Below, one piece after another: positions 8,085-19,462 of a DNA stretch of 25,513 nucleotides. Source of the DNA: Phaeoceros laevis (lineage: Eukaryota; Anthocerotophyta; Anthocerotopsida; Notothyladales); contig JBNGIQ010009429.1 in the NCBI GenBank assembly GCA_049999765.1, positions 117,077 through 142,589 of the forward strand, written 5' to 3'. Under the pieces are notes generated by a model. It had not been told where the DNA came from, made no database searches, and saw only the letters and a list, made by a program, of their open reading frames with translations. Numbering within the stretch: the first letter of the stretch is position 1; the number at the start of each line of letters is the position of its first letter. A program made the position numbers and the translations under genes.

Positions 8085-9552
8085 ATGAGAAAAAGTGGGC
8101 GCCCCAAACCCAAGTATGCTGCCCGCTGGTTTGTTTGGTTTTTAGCAATCCTCCACTTTGTTTACCTCGCTTGGATTTGCCTCTCTTTCCATGTTTGTCC
8201 TAGGCAGAGGTCTATAGGGGTTCTCTACGGAGGTACGCAAACATTCTTTCAGGGCAGGCAGGTTCTTGAGTACTTGGGTTTTTGGCTCCTGTTTTTGACC
8301 TGTTTTCAAGGTTGCAGCTCACCTTTGGTAGTTGCGCTCCATGATGGTGTTTCCAGAGTCCGAGTGGTGTGGGACGAGGAGAACTTGAGTGTTTTAGAAT
8401 CCAGTAAGACTCCCAAGCAAAAAATCAATGAGCCTAAGACACCTTACCATGCGCCTCCAAGTTCAGATGGTACGGAAATTATTTTTTCCTTCTCAGCTCA
8501 GATGGTGTCTTTTCTCATTTTTGAGTGCTAATAGTATGTCCTGATGTGTATGTTAGAAAGTGCAGATGCACAGGCTCTAATTCTGAAGTCCTCTAACATG
8601 TCTTGATAGCACACTTGTGATACACCTTTATGCTGTTTTGGCTTCCCTTGTCTTCGTCCTGATCCTGTCTGCATCTAAACACACTGTCAGTAGCAAATTT
8701 GGTCGTTGTAACATATACTGCTATGGTCAGCCAGTGTAGGCTACATTTTTCTGGAGACCCCTGTAGTTGCTATGAGCTCTTTTTTTTGTCAGATACTCAT
8801 GTGGAATGTCAAAGCATGCAGGGACTGTATCACCTATGCCAGATGATGACATCTTGCCCATGGAGGCAGCAGCACATGCTGAAGCCATAAGGCATGCACT
8901 CTCCGAGGTTGCATCCACTAGTGGTGAATCCAGCAGCCGGCAAAGAGGAGGAGGGTGGACATCTTCGGAGGATGAGGGCGATGACAGGGACTTTGATTTC
9001 GATGGTAGGTTTGAAATGATCATTTCAGAGAATACCAGGTCCAAATAGACTGCCTTCTTGCTACCGTCTATTGTTGGATAGCAGGTTGTGCCAATTGTCT
9101 GCAATTCAGTACATACGTATGATTTAAGGAATGCCTGTATCACATCTTTTCCCAAAATCACAATTGATTGTTATATCTATTTGGGGCAGGGAGACGCAAT
9201 GCTTTGGGATGTGATGTCGTGCACTCTGTCTTTCACTCAGGAATGTTACTGTATATCTTCTTCTGCAAGGTTAAGAGCATGCTGAGTTGCATTCTGTCGC
9301 ATGACAGGGAGTGAGATGAACGGCAGTAAGGTGACCTTTGAGGAACATAGACGTAAGCACTATGATGAGTTCCGAAAAGCGAAGATGCTGAGTATGCAGG
9401 GCTCAAAGTCTGAAGAGGAGGAGGTGCAAGATGAACAAGACAAGAAAATGAAGCTTGCAAGAAGCTGTAAGCCTGCTCAAAATCAAGCCTCGTGCACCTT
9501 AGATAAAGGCATTTTTGCTCTTAGCCTACAGGACGATCACCGCAAGAGCTAA
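8085..9552 (+). CDS. Protein phosphatase inhibitor 2 (189 aa)
   Basis: Regulatory subunit that binds and inhibits type-1 Ser/Thr phosphatase (PP1). Exons 8085-8113, 8357-8469, 8822-9004 and 9308-9552; introns of 243, 352 and 303 bp are GT-AG, phases 2, 1 and 1, and every junction restores family sequence. Near the N-terminus RVVWDEENLSVLES matches the plant RVRWNEDNL.EIE box (the counterpart of the animal KSQKWDE region). KINEPKTPYH (residues 32-41) is the conserved segment with the phosphorylatable Thr-Pro. An acidic/Ser/Gly-rich linker (GGGWTSSEDEGDDRDFDFDG) follows, then FEEHRRKHYDEFRKAK (119-134), containing the HYxE motif (126-129) that occupies the PP1 active site in the animal complex. 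An acidic patch (SEEEEVQDEQDKK) follows. The start is the first in-frame ATG; the open frame extends further upstream but only through a GTG. The last 25 residues are not conserved in sequence I recall, so a further 3' intron at GTAAGC (about 9466) is possible. Confidence 0.87.
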
Positions 9553-10220
9553 GATTTTAGTAAGGTGAATGCCAAGATTTGTCATTAGGACGATACTAAA
9601 TGCTCGATCCCTACCTTCTGTACCTAGGCCCTCCAGAGAAGGGGGTGGGGTTGCTGCCATACATGATCTGACGAAGGTTGTTTGAAATGGTGGATTCAGG
9701 TCCAGGTCCTTGAGTGGAGACAGACAGCACAGGACCACCGACCGCAGCACGTTGCCTTGCTGATGGTAGCATGTCACTGACATGGCTCATTTTGCGATCC
9801 TTCTTCAGGGATGTCACCCGACACCATGTGATGCGCAGGTTGCAGTAGATTTGCTCAGCTCGCGAACTTGTTTTTACAAACTTCGTACTTGTGAGGTTGT
9901 TCATTTCAAGTGAGGTCAAATTTGGTATACAGTGTTTGCTACCAACTGTCACAGGGGCCACGAGCTATCACACAAATGAGGCCAACAGCCCTAACACTGC
10001 AGCAAACTTGCTGAACCTTACCTCGGAGTTGTCAGAAATGTACTGTCTACTGCCAAATAAGGTATTACACGGCAAGCCCTTGGTTGGGTCACCAACCCAA
10101 ACTAAAGAGGGTGTCCCCTAAATTCCGACAAGCACAGACCGCGATCCAGACTATAGCAAATGGGCTGTGGATTGCCTGCATAGTAATTACCTACCTACAA
10201 ATCCGCACACCGGCATGCTC
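9553..10220. other. Convergent intergenic stretch, nothing recognised
   Basis: About 670 bp between the stop codons of inhibitor-2 (+) and the LON-domain gene (-); it must contain both 3'UTRs. A 116-codon frame on the minus strand (9961-9611) has no recognisable motif and mixed composition, so I do not call it a gene. Confidence 0.5.
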
Positions 10221-11234
10221 CTACTCGGATGAAGGAAACGCATCCTTTACAGCAGAAGCTGCAGTCAGGTAACTCAAAGTGTTCCTCAACGTTTCCTTCT
10301 CCCGTTGCAAACGAGCGACAGTATCCTCCAGCTCAAGCAGAGACTGCTGCTCTGCAGGTGCTCCCTCAAAAGTGCTGCCGACCCAGAAGGAGAAGGGGGT
10401 TGGGAAGAGCTTTTTTCTCAAATCCTCAGGAGCCTCCTTCTCTGGCTTCCCATTCAACCTATTAGACAGTCGAATTACCTCTCTCATGTAGGTCTCCACC
10501 TCATTGGCCAATGCCTCCACATCTTCCTGCTCGTTGGAGGCAGGCCTGTCCTCCAGCCATTCCACCTGAGCCACCAGGTATGGCTTCGTTCTGACGAAAT
10601 TCACAATCCTGAATCTTTCTTGACCCTTGCAAATCATAAAGAACCGGTCATCCACAAGCCTCTCATGCTTGATGACTTCTCCCACGCACCCCACTGTGGC
10701 CATGTTCGAAATTGGATCCGTGTAGACTACCCCAAACCGGAGATCAGTTTCCATCAGTGTGTGCATAAGAATGCGGTACCGGAACTCAAAGATGTGGAGC
10801 GGAAGTATGGCGCCAGGAAACAACACAAGGGGGAGGGGGAAGAGCGGCAGCTCCACCAGCCTGCTCGACTCGCGCTGGTCAGCCTGCGTTTCCTCGGACG
10901 TCGTGCATCTCAGGAAGGATGAAGAGAAATGCCTTCTCTGCTTTTGCCTGAGCCTGTGACGGACAAGGGGACAAACCTCCTGGCTGTCAAGGGTCCCCCA
11001 GGATAATGCACCTCTGCTGCTCTTCGGTCTCACCTGGCTCCGCAATCCCCCAAGCCAGTACGAACTAAACCTACATCGCAGTCCCGACCCCACGGACTGC
11101 TGCTCTCGGGGGTGAGGCTCCCACGGTACTAGGTCACCAAACCAGGGGGAGATACAATTGCCAGCCTGCTGCTTGCCATGACTGGAGGCCAGAGACAGCA
11201 TAGATGAAGAAGAGAGCTGGAATGATGCTACCAT
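10221..11234 (-). CDS. LON substrate-binding (N-terminal) domain protein, probably plastid-targeted (337 aa)
   Basis: A single-exon gene of the plant family related to Arabidopsis At1g19740/At1g75460: a lone LON N-terminal (PUA-like) domain without the AAA+ ATPase or peptidase of full Lon proteases. Its biochemical role is not established. Residues 1 to about 120 are Ser/Arg/Gly-rich and poor in acidic residues (SSSSMLSLASS; RHRLRQKQRRHFSSSFLRC), as in a chloroplast transit peptide. The LON domain spans about 126-325: RLVELPLFPLPLVLFPGAIL, PLHIFEFRYRILMHTLMETD, VGCVGEVIKHERLVDDRFFM, CKGQERFRI, RTKPYLVAQVEWLEDRP. The C-terminal part carries FPTPFSFWVGSTFEGAPAEQ and a coiled-coil-like ELEDTVARLQREKETLRNTL, both typical of this plant family. 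Length matches the family. The start is the first ATG of the open frame. Confidence 0.9.
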   Translation of the reverse strand: MVASFQLSSSSMLSLASSHGKQQAGNCISPWFGDLVPWEPHPREQQSVGSGLRCRFSSYWLGGLRSQVRPKSSRGALSWGTLDSQEVCPLVRHRLRQKQRRHFSSSFLRCTTSEETQADQRESSRLVELPLFPLPLVLFPGAILPLHIFEFRYRILMHTLMETDLRFGVVYTDPISNMATVGCVGEVIKHERLVDDRFFMICKGQERFRIVNFVRTKPYLVAQVEWLEDRPASNEQEDVEALANEVETYMREVIRLSNRLNGKPEKEAPEDLRKKLFPTPFSFWVGSTFEGAPAEQQSLLELEDTVARLQREKETLRNTLSYLTAASAVKDAFPSSE

Positions 11235-12080
11235 CTCCCCGGCTCCAGTGGCCTCAGCAACTGTGAATCACAACAAGTTCAAACATCCATACGGGGGCAT
11301 TTCGCAGCCGCACATCCTCCTCAAGACCGTCTCTGCCTGCATTCACCGGCTGCTTGAACTGTGCTTGTCAATAGGGATACTCGACCACCTGCAAGTCTCT
11401 GCCACGGTATGGCTAGCCTGGGCCTCTTCCAGGTGAACCCGAGGGTTTACACGCCCTCCTCTGTTCAGAGCCACATAAACACCGCGCTCCCTGTGTCGTT
11501 CTCACCAGGCCCCACCTGTTCTCCTGCGTGGGAAACACTACACCTTCGATTCGTTCTGCAGCTCTCATTGGGTTGTAGTTTTGCTATCATATACCTATCC
11601 ACTGCTATCGGGGCTTTTAACTGAAATTTGCCATAAGCCATATGCCATGAAGTTTGCCAAGGTAAAAGCCGGAAAGAGCATCAGGATTTTTGTGCTGCTC
11701 TCCTGTCGACCTCGCAGCCTACTGTCCAGACTGCTTTTGCGCACGGTGCCAGCTTTCTTCACAGGCAATTCTTCGATCTACAATAGTTATTTACCGGCGA
11801 ACCAGAAAGCTCGAATCGGTGGAGGCTTTTACTGATTTCTGACAGTGATCCGCAGCGAAGGAGCACAGCTGCGACGTATATATTAATGAGAAAGTTGGCC
11901 TGCCGCTTCACGGTGAGGCTCGAATGTCGGTATAAGGTTCTTACAACCTAGTCACTAGCAACTGTCAAAAAGTATGCTTTACAAGCAGGTTGAGATCATC
12001 AAAATGATGCCAACATCTGCTGCCGAGACCTACCCCAGCTACTGGGAGCATGACTCCAATCTGCATCGGCACGCGAGCTT
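11235..12080. other. Intergenic stretch between GME and LON-domain genes
   Basis: About 850 bp separating the GME stop codon (upstream in transcription) from the LON-domain start, both on the minus strand. It should contain the GME 3'UTR and the LON-domain promoter. No repeat, RNA gene or conserved coding segment was seen. Confidence 0.5.
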
Positions 12081-13732
12081 CTACAGTCCCTCTTTGCCGT
12101 CGGCAGCTCTGAGGGAGCCCAGTTGCACAGGGGCCTGAGTGCCCACTATCTTAGACGAGGAATACTTGGACGTGAGATCCGCTCCTTCCGCGGACTCTTT
12201 CGCAATCTGCTGCTTGATCCACTGATATGTGATCCGCAAACCATCCTACACAAATGACAACCGCAGTTCATTAGGGCCAGCCCGCCGAGCACAAGCTATG
12301 GTTACAAAAAGATGACAATGGAGGCTCTAACACTGACCTTCAGCTTCATGGACGGTGCCCAGCCAAGCTTCTCCTTGATCAAAGTATTATCCGAGTTACG
12401 GCCCCGAACACCCTCAGGCCCAGGAATGTGGTTGATTGGCAGCTTCTTGTTCTCGAAACTCAGAACAATTTCGGCCATCTCATTCATGCTCACCATCTCA
12501 TCGCTGCCGATGTTCAGAGGCTCTGTGAAGTCCGACTTTGTCAGCCTGCCAAAACATGAACGATGTGAGCTATGCCCCCGCTACTTCATCGCAAGTCAGA
12601 ACAATGACAGCGCTGTTGAGGTCCAGACTCTACCTCAGCACACCCTCGACGCACTCGTCAATGAAGGTGAAGGATCGTGTCTGTACGCCATCGCCCCACA
12701 TCTCAAACTTGTCGGTAGACGTAATCGCCTTCCTGCAAAATGCAGCAGGTGCCTTCTCCCGACCACCTGTGGCCACGAACCCATGTGAGCCTTCTCACTA
12801 ATAGCAGGACAGGAACCACACTTGTACTACCAAATCTCTAACCTTTGCTAAAGACGTTGCAAATGCTCACCCTTCCAGGTTCCAAAAGGCCCATAGATGT
12901 TGTGGAAGCGTCCAATTCTGCATTGGATGCCGAAGTCCTTGGTGTAATGCTTGCACAGCTCCTCCGTCGCCAGTTTCTCCAACCCGTAAGCGTCTTGGGG
13001 CTAAAAACAAGAGCAGAAGTCAAGTCGTTCTGTTGCAAGGAAATAAACCATGATAGAGCTGCAGCTGTTTTGAGCATACCTCAGCCGGCCAGGCATCCGA
13101 CTCCTTCAAGCTCACGTTGGTCTCCAATTGCTTGAACTCAGGGTAGATGCAGGCACTCGAAGCATAAAAGAATCTGCAACACAGCTATTCATCCTTAGAA
13201 AAAATAGCTTGGCGGGCTCAGTTTCCGACAACCCACAAAGTGGGTGCACTGCCTCAGACAAGACGCTCACGACTGTCAGCCCCAAAGACGGATCAGAAGG
13301 GACACAGGCGGCCCACCTCTTCACTCCGGTGATTCGAGAAGCCTCCAACATGTTGAAGGAGATCATTGTGTTGTTGTAAAAGATGACGGAGTGGTTTGAC
13401 TGGATAAATCCCATGCCTCCCATGTCGGCCGCCAGGTTGAAGACATGATCTGCACCCTTGGTGACCTTCAAGCAGTTGTCCATGACTCGCAGATCCACCA
13501 GATGAAACTCATCGCAGAACATGTCCTCGGTCATGTGCTCATTCTTCTTCCAGTCAGAGGCCACAATGTAGTGACCCTCCTGCTTCAGGCGCCGCGCAAT
13601 GTGTGAGGCGATGAAGCCGCCGGCTCCTGTAATGGAGATCCGGAGCTTGGCCTCAGGCCAGTAAGGCTCCCGTTCCAACTCATGGGCAGTGAAGTCCCCC
13701 GTGTACCCATTGCTGTGCCCGTTAGCAGCCAT
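12081..13732 (-). CDS. GME: GDP-D-mannose 3,5-epimerase (381 aa)
   Basis: Converts GDP-D-mannose to GDP-L-galactose, committing mannose to ascorbate synthesis and supplying L-galactose for cell-wall polymers; a cytosolic, extended short-chain dehydrogenase-type enzyme using bound NAD. Six coding exons: 13732-13317, 13173-13080, 13000-12871, 12766-12634, 12545-12338 and 12245-12081. All introns (92-143 bp) are GT-AG and join in frame. The Rossmann motif GAGGFIAS is at 36-43. Strongly conserved segments include HMTEDMFCDEFHLVDLRVMD, NLAADMGGMGFIQSNHS, FFYASSACIYPEFKQLE with the catalytic Cys147, the Y175-xxx-K179 pair, RFHNIYGPFGTWKGGREKAP and PGPEGVRGRNSDNTLIKEK. The C-terminus KIVGTQAPVQLGSLRAADGK is the family ending. 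Length is close to Arabidopsis GME (377 aa), with one Thr fewer in LET-NVSL. It is divergent from the CobW-type gene. Confidence 0.97.
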
Positions 13733-13738
13733 CCCGAC

Positions 13739-13896
13739 CTGCTTTCCGGTATAACTGCACAAACACGCACACAAATGCACGCAAGAGTCAGGTGCTTCCT
13801 GCTGCTTCTAGAGGCGCCCTTTCCCAAACACAGGGCCTGGACCAGCAAGGATGCAGCAGCAGGGGACCCTAAAACTGGCACGCACCTTCTCCTCAC
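13739..13896 (-). other. Probable 5'UTR intron of GME
   Basis: On the minus strand a GATCAG|GTGAGG donor at 13896 and a pyrimidine-poor but valid GCAG acceptor at 13740-13739, six bases before the GME start codon, define a possible 158-bp leader intron. Reading upstream of the ATG in frame also stays open for 16 codons, but that stretch is unlike any GME N-terminus. Confidence 0.5.
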
Positions 13897-14731
13897 CTGA
13901 TCGGCTCCCGACAGCTCCTCACACGTCCTCGAGGTCCGACAATGTGGCAGGGAGGCAGCGGGGAAGGAGGAAGGGAGCGAGGGGAACTAAAAGGATTGCC
14001 GCTTGAACTGCACAGCAAGCGAGGCAGGGTTGCCAACATATACTGCTGGAAGTGGTGGTGGCACAATGCCAGGAGAGGAGCCACGGATTGCACGTCTCCA
14101 CCGCTGCAGGAGGCAGTCGGGAGGCACCGCCGTCAACAGTGTGCGGTGTGAATCCCACGTTTTGGAGACCAAGGCTCGGCAACGAGGTGTTGATTTGCAG
14201 CGAGCCATGAAATTCACTACAGCTAGGGCCCATCGGATCGGCTCTTGTCAGCCCCCTGCTTGCGGCCAAGCAGTGCATGTTGGCTGTTTGCTCGTCTCGA
14301 GGCTGTAAAGCCGGGCTAATCCTGTGCGGGGATTGGATGATGCCCAACGGATTTAATCACGCCCGCACGTTCCGGTTCGCGTCCGCCCCGCTCGACGCAA
14401 CCCTAACCGACCACGTAAGACGCTCGGGTGCGAAACGCGTGGGGCCTGGCTTAATAATCATGCCGTCGTGACGTTACATGCCGGAAGCGAGCTTGTGTGG
14501 TGACCACTGACCAACCTGTGCACTCGAATTGCGGGTTAGTATAACGGAGGGCTAACAAGACACCATCTTTGCACACAGTGGTGTGAACAAAAAACGCTTG
14601 GTTGGGATCATTTAGTGTCAAACCCCCTGTAAGCTATGCTTCAAACCGAAGCAATTAAATCGTACTCCCGCTGCTGATTGCCTGTTTCTCGAGGATTTTG
14701 GGATCGCTGACCCAGGAATCCGAGCCTGAGG
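13897..14731. promoter_or_regulatory. Shared divergent promoter region, GME / CobW-type gene
   Basis: The two genes point away from each other, so both promoters must lie here unless they are farther inside the neighbours. Visible words are an inverted CCAAT box (ATTGG, 14332-14336), CCACGTAAG (14411-14419) and TGACGT (14469-14474), both with the ACGT core bound by plant bZIP factors. Such short motifs are expected by chance at this length, and no clear TATA box stands out, so the regulatory reading is tentative. No gene was recognised within the interval. Confidence 0.4.
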
Positions 14732-17370
14732 ATGGCGGACAGGCACGTGCTGGGGCAGCTGCTGGAGAGCAATCAGATGTCCTTGGCTTATGAGAGCCAA
14801 TTGTTTGGCAAGCGAGAGTGTGAAGGCGGCCGTATGGGCTGCACGCTCGTCACTGGATTCTTGGGGAGCGGCAAAACTACTCTGGTGCACCACATCCTAC
14901 ATCAGAGAGGGGACATGCGGATTGCCGTTTTGGTGAACGAGTTTGCTGAAATTGACATAGACAGCCTTCTCCTAGACTCAGAATCCATGAATGCTGCCCT
15001 CGGGCTGCCGACCTTGTCACTCTCCAGTGGTGAGTGCTACGAAGCCTTTTGTCCTTGAGACCAGGTGCACTTCTTGAGCATTCCCTTCCTTTAACGATGA
15101 CTCTGGCACCGGTTCGGAGTTCATATATTTCACTTGCTGATACAGCTGACCTGGCGACTCTAATGAGCAAAGCCTGTGATTAGGATGCGCCTGCTGCACT
15201 ATTTCTGGAAACATGCAAGATGCTGTGCGTTCAGTCTGTAACAGCAAACACAACTTCGACTATCTTATAATTGAGGTGTGAACGATTTTTTAGGGGTTGC
15301 GCTGTACCTCTGTCGTAACTGGAGCCTTCTTCTGAAAAAATCTTAGCATTTGCTTGCTGCATTGGCAGACATCTGGAGTTGCAGACCCCCAAGTGATGGC
15401 GGAGGACCTAGAAGCTGCAGGAGTCCATCTGGACATGATTGTGACTGTTGTGGATGCAGAGGCTTTGGATGGCATCCTTGATCTGCCTGTGGCAAAGAAG
15501 CAGCTGATTGTCGCAGATATTGTGCTTATCAACAAGTGTGAGCCTCATCCTCATCTTTCCTTCCCATTTTTCCATGCTGTGCTCAGCTAAAGATCTTTTA
15601 CTGGATGCTCTCTAAAATGTTGTGCATTCCATGTTGTGCTGTATCTCTGTAGGTGTGACTTGGCATCGTTAAGCATTATTGCTAGTGCGGAAGATCGGGT
15701 AGAACTAGAAACGGGAGGGACCAAAGCTGTCCGTTGTCGGTTTTGTAAAGTTCCTCTCAGCCTCGTGATCAATGTCCCACAAGAAGCTGCACCTGCGCCT
15801 CTTGCTGCCACAATGTCGAACAGCATAAATGGCTTCCTCTCACACGAGGCCATGACTTCAGGTCCATTGCCCTCACTTGCAGTTACCAGAGCAAAGGATT
15901 GGGCTGCCGTAGACAAAACTCGAAAAGAAGCTCATGACTCGCTCTATTACAAATTTCAAGTTGTCCAAAAGTGTACTAATGGTGAGTGCAGAAGCCCTGT
16001 TCTGACTGCTGTATTGGGGTGTATGGAGGGTGCTTTCTGTGCAGTGCAGAGAGTCTGACTATGTTTTCAAATACCTGTGCAGACGACCATGTGACCTCAC
16101 TGTTTGCTTCTTCCACTTTCCAGAGCCACCAACCTATACCCTTGCAACAATTTCAAGAGATTGTCTTGAAGCAAATGCATGTCATGACAGGGCTTTTGAG
16201 GGCGAAGGGCGTTATCTGGTTCTCAGATTTCAGGTTTTTTTTCCAGCTAGCTTTCTTTGGCGTGCTTCTTGCAGCAAGGCACATTCTGGATATCAAGCAC
16301 TTCATGCTTGTGCTTCATGTTGATCAGGCGTACACGTTTTGTGTTTCATTGGAGTGGTAAGAAGCGGGTTGAAGCCGTATACGGAGGGAAGTGGGAGAGT
16401 TCACCTTACACGAGCCTGGTCTTTATTGGGAGGGACAACGCTGAAATTCAGCGGTTAGTTCAGTCACTAGGCCAATGCAGCCATCAGCCCATAGAAGGTG
16501 CTGTTGCTCACAATGACGGGTTATCGAGGTTGAGGCACCATATGGAATCGGATAACCGTTTCAAAGTTAGTCAACATCTCAAATGCAGAGCTCACGTGCA
16601 GTCTGTATGAGGCTCACGCATGCATGCTGTATCATGCTTACCCTAGTGTCCTCAAAACCAAGCTGTTGTATGCCTTGCAGATCTATGACTTGATCGATGA
16701 AGAAAAAAGTCCGAGACAGTCGGTTGCATTTGGGCTAGTCGCAGCTCCTTTGCGAGGAGTAAATGAGGTACACTCTATGAGGTTCCAAGTCCTGTCTTTG
16801 ACGAGGTCTGGACTGTGATTCACACAGCTCCTGGTGTACTCTATGTGGTTATGGAAGGGAGGTTGGCTTGCCGTGGACTCAATGATTCACCTTGCTAGTC
16901 TTGCACGTTGATAGAATCACTCACGCCCCCATTTTTGTGACTTGTTTCAGGCTGATTTAAACGCTGCTTTGATGCGACTTGTGAATGGCAGAGGTGCGGT
17001 CTTTGTAGTAGGAGTCACGTCCAGGAAAGAAGGTGATGGTGTAAATTTATTTATTTTTGGTTTGTGTCCACAGCTATGCCATGTGAAAAACATCTAACTA
17101 GGGCTACTTCTTTTCTGTCCTGCAGCTCATGTCTTGCAGATCTCTCACAGTATTTCTCTACCGCCTGAAGTGGCTTGGAAGGAAATTTTGTCCTGTGCTA
17201 TGACCGTGCTAGCTAAAGGCTTCAAAGATGTCTGTCCTTGCAGGTATCTTGCTCAGGCAGCCCCACAGCTGATGAGTTTTGCAGTATCTGTTGCTGTAGG
17301 TGTCGGCATTGACATAGGGGGGTCTGTTGGGGCATTCTACAGGTGCGAAATGACTATGCACACGCATTAG
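14732..17370 (+). CDS. CobW/ZNG-family P-loop GTPase with C-terminal extension (about 522 aa, 11 exons)
   Basis: A G3E-family GTPase; relatives are metal chaperones, but this one's metal and client are unknown. Exon model: 14732-15029, 15146-15175, 15235-15275, 15369-15535, 15653-15981, 16083-16233, 16328-16565, 16681-16767, 16951-17032, 17126-17243 and 17343-17370. It is in frame throughout. Exons 2 and 3 are weakly supported (30 and 41 nt, with a 59-bp intron). Motifs in order: Walker A GFLGSGKTT (42-50), VNEFAEIDIDSLLL (68-81), FDYLIIE|TSGVADP (the ETxGxADP switch) and INKCD (NKxD, N178-D181). The CobW C-terminal domain is at about 289-418 (HVTSLFASSTFQ, LLRAKGVIWFSDF, FVFHWSGKKRVEAVYGGKW, LVFIGRDNAEIQR). 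An extension follows (SVAFGLVAAPLRGVNEADLN, GRGAVFVVGVTSRKEGAHVL), ending CPCRCEMTMHTH. The GCxCC metal-binding motif expected between exons 1 and 2 was not found. It starts at the first ATG. Confidence 0.82.
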
Positions 17371-18880
17371 CCAGATCCCGGTGTCCATCAGTTTGCAGTT
17401 CGCTATGCCCTCGGCATGTACTCCGTGGAAGCATTATCTACAGAAGGAAGAAAGGGCCTTATGTCCTTTCCATTTCATGAAGGTAGAAAAGGCTCGAGTG
17501 TGCTGCAGGCCAGGGTGCAAAACTTGCAATTTTCTGGTCCTTTGTTAGGCCCTGCGTAGGCAACCAATCCGACCGACTGACGTCCACAGACTTAGTACAC
17601 ATCTGGATCTGCAGGGCCAATATGTACATGTTTGTGGTGCCTTGAAGCTGGTAGTGACTGACTGGTGGATTGGGGAAACGGACAAGGTGAAGGGAATCAG
17701 CAGGGCGGGCAGCTTATCTTGTCCCTGAAGACCAGATCCAGGGTGGACACAATGGCAAGGGAGGAGAGGAGATACATGTGTGGACGCTAGGCACGACAAG
17801 GGAGGTCACTTGTCGTTTCCCTCACCCGCTGCACTTTACACTACGAATGGGTAGAGAGATCCTGGGGCCCTGACTTTAGGTTATGATATGAGAGAAATCC
17901 CGGCTGATCAGCATGGAGAGCACACTAGCATTGCAGTATTTTATTGTGCTGGCAGTGGCTTGGTGCACAAAGCGACATGAAGTTGGTATCTGTCTGCCAC
18001 CCGACTGAATATGTGATACACACATGAACACGTACCAAGCCGAGCCTGAATATATTACTACACTCTTGCAGCAGGGTGACTTTCGCTGGCTTCGAGGTAA
18101 CAGGTCTGAGAACGGTCTGGGTGCATCATTGTCTGCCTGCGAAATGAAACAGTGAAAGTGGCCGACTATGCGTCACAATTGCATCACATAAGACTATTGG
18201 ATCCTTGATGATTCTCAGCACATACATACACGGGGGCGAGTGCCAGACTAGCAATCCCTTGCTTTGACTATCATCTCTCTCAAGATAGCGGTTGCCTGCT
18301 CTACAGGAGTCCGCCAAGCTGCCCAATGAGAAATTGAATATGCATTCATGCGTCGGCAAGGCCTTTCCAAGCTGCAGAGCACTGGACTGGATGACAGAGC
18401 ACAGCAGACCTGGCCTGCCCTCACCTGCCTTCACCTGACTGCTTGATGGTGCATTCGAATGAAAAAGGAAGCTCTGGAAGGTGTGCAGGCTCGGCATCCT
18501 TGATTACACGAGGCAGCAAAGAAGGCTGTTGCGACACCTGATGTCACATTCAAACGCATAGGCTCTAGCGGCAGATGTTGAGTGGGAATGAAAGAAACAC
18601 TTGAAACTATCATCTCACAGCTAGTAACCAGTAGTGTAGACTAGTATAGCTCCTTGTCCAGTGAGGCGTTGGGGCGTTGGAAAGATGCTGCCCACCGGTC
18701 AGCCTGCGTCATGTGTATCGTACGCACCCGCGAGCGAGGACAGCTAGACTAGTCATCCAGCAAAGGTAACACAAAAACAAAGTGGCAATCGAACAAGAGA
18801 GCATGATGGGGGCAGGTTGGTCAAAGGCGGTGCGACCGGTGCAAGCTGCAAGGCCCTTGCTCGCATCATCAGGGAGAAGA

Positions 18881-18899
18881 GGGAGGGAGGGAGGGAGGG
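18881..18899 (+). repeat. GGGA repeat, G-quadruplex-capable
   Basis: Five GGG runs separated by single A bases (GGGAGGGAGGGAGGGAGGG). This fits the standard four-run quadruplex pattern with one run to spare. Whether it folds or acts in anything is not shown. Confidence 0.75.
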
Positions 18900-19444
18900 T
18901 GGCCTAGGGCTATGCAGCACCGGCCAGGATAGGATAAGCTCCAGGTGCTTGTATTAGACAACTTTGTGCCTGCTGCCTGCTTGCTTTTTGTGAAGGACCT
19001 GGCATACACTGCAATGGGCCTTTAGCAGCAATCATGAGGCTTCTTGACTCGTTCTATCATGCAAGATGCCCTTGCCTTTCTGTCCCTCCAGGATGCTACC
19101 TGCCCTGCCTTCATCTTGCAGCATCAAATGATCCCCATCAGGGCTGGAAAGACTCGTCAGTTAGGGAAAGATGGTGAGTTGATGAATCGACGAATCCAGG
19201 AGTTAGTTTTTGCGGCTGCCCAATCCGGAACAGAAATCTGCAATCAGCGAGTTGGAGTTATTAGACTAGTACAATTACAAGCGTTATAGACAGATAGGTA
19301 TCTGCTAGCAACGTGCATTAGATACTTGCATACTCGCCCGGCGGTACTTACACCTTCGCACTAATTGTGAGCTGACTGATACCGGATCGGGGGACGTGAC
19401 TGGTGTTCATTTGGCCACCGAGCACCGAAACGGGATGCATTCAA

Positions 19445-19462
19445 TGCTGCTGCTGCTGCTGC
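19445..19462 (+). repeat. (TGC)6 microsatellite
   Basis: Six perfect TGC copies followed by AGCC, inside a short open frame that I do not believe is coding. Confidence 0.85.

Noticed and set aside
8058-8531. 157-codon membrane-like protein upstream of inhibitor-2
   Set aside because: The frame starts at GTG, and its hydrophobic middle is the first intron of inhibitor-2 read through; exon phases and family sequence support splicing.
18126-18497. 123-codon minus-strand frame
   Set aside because: No motif, Ser/Leu/His-rich mixed composition, and no neighbouring exons with family similarity; likely chance.
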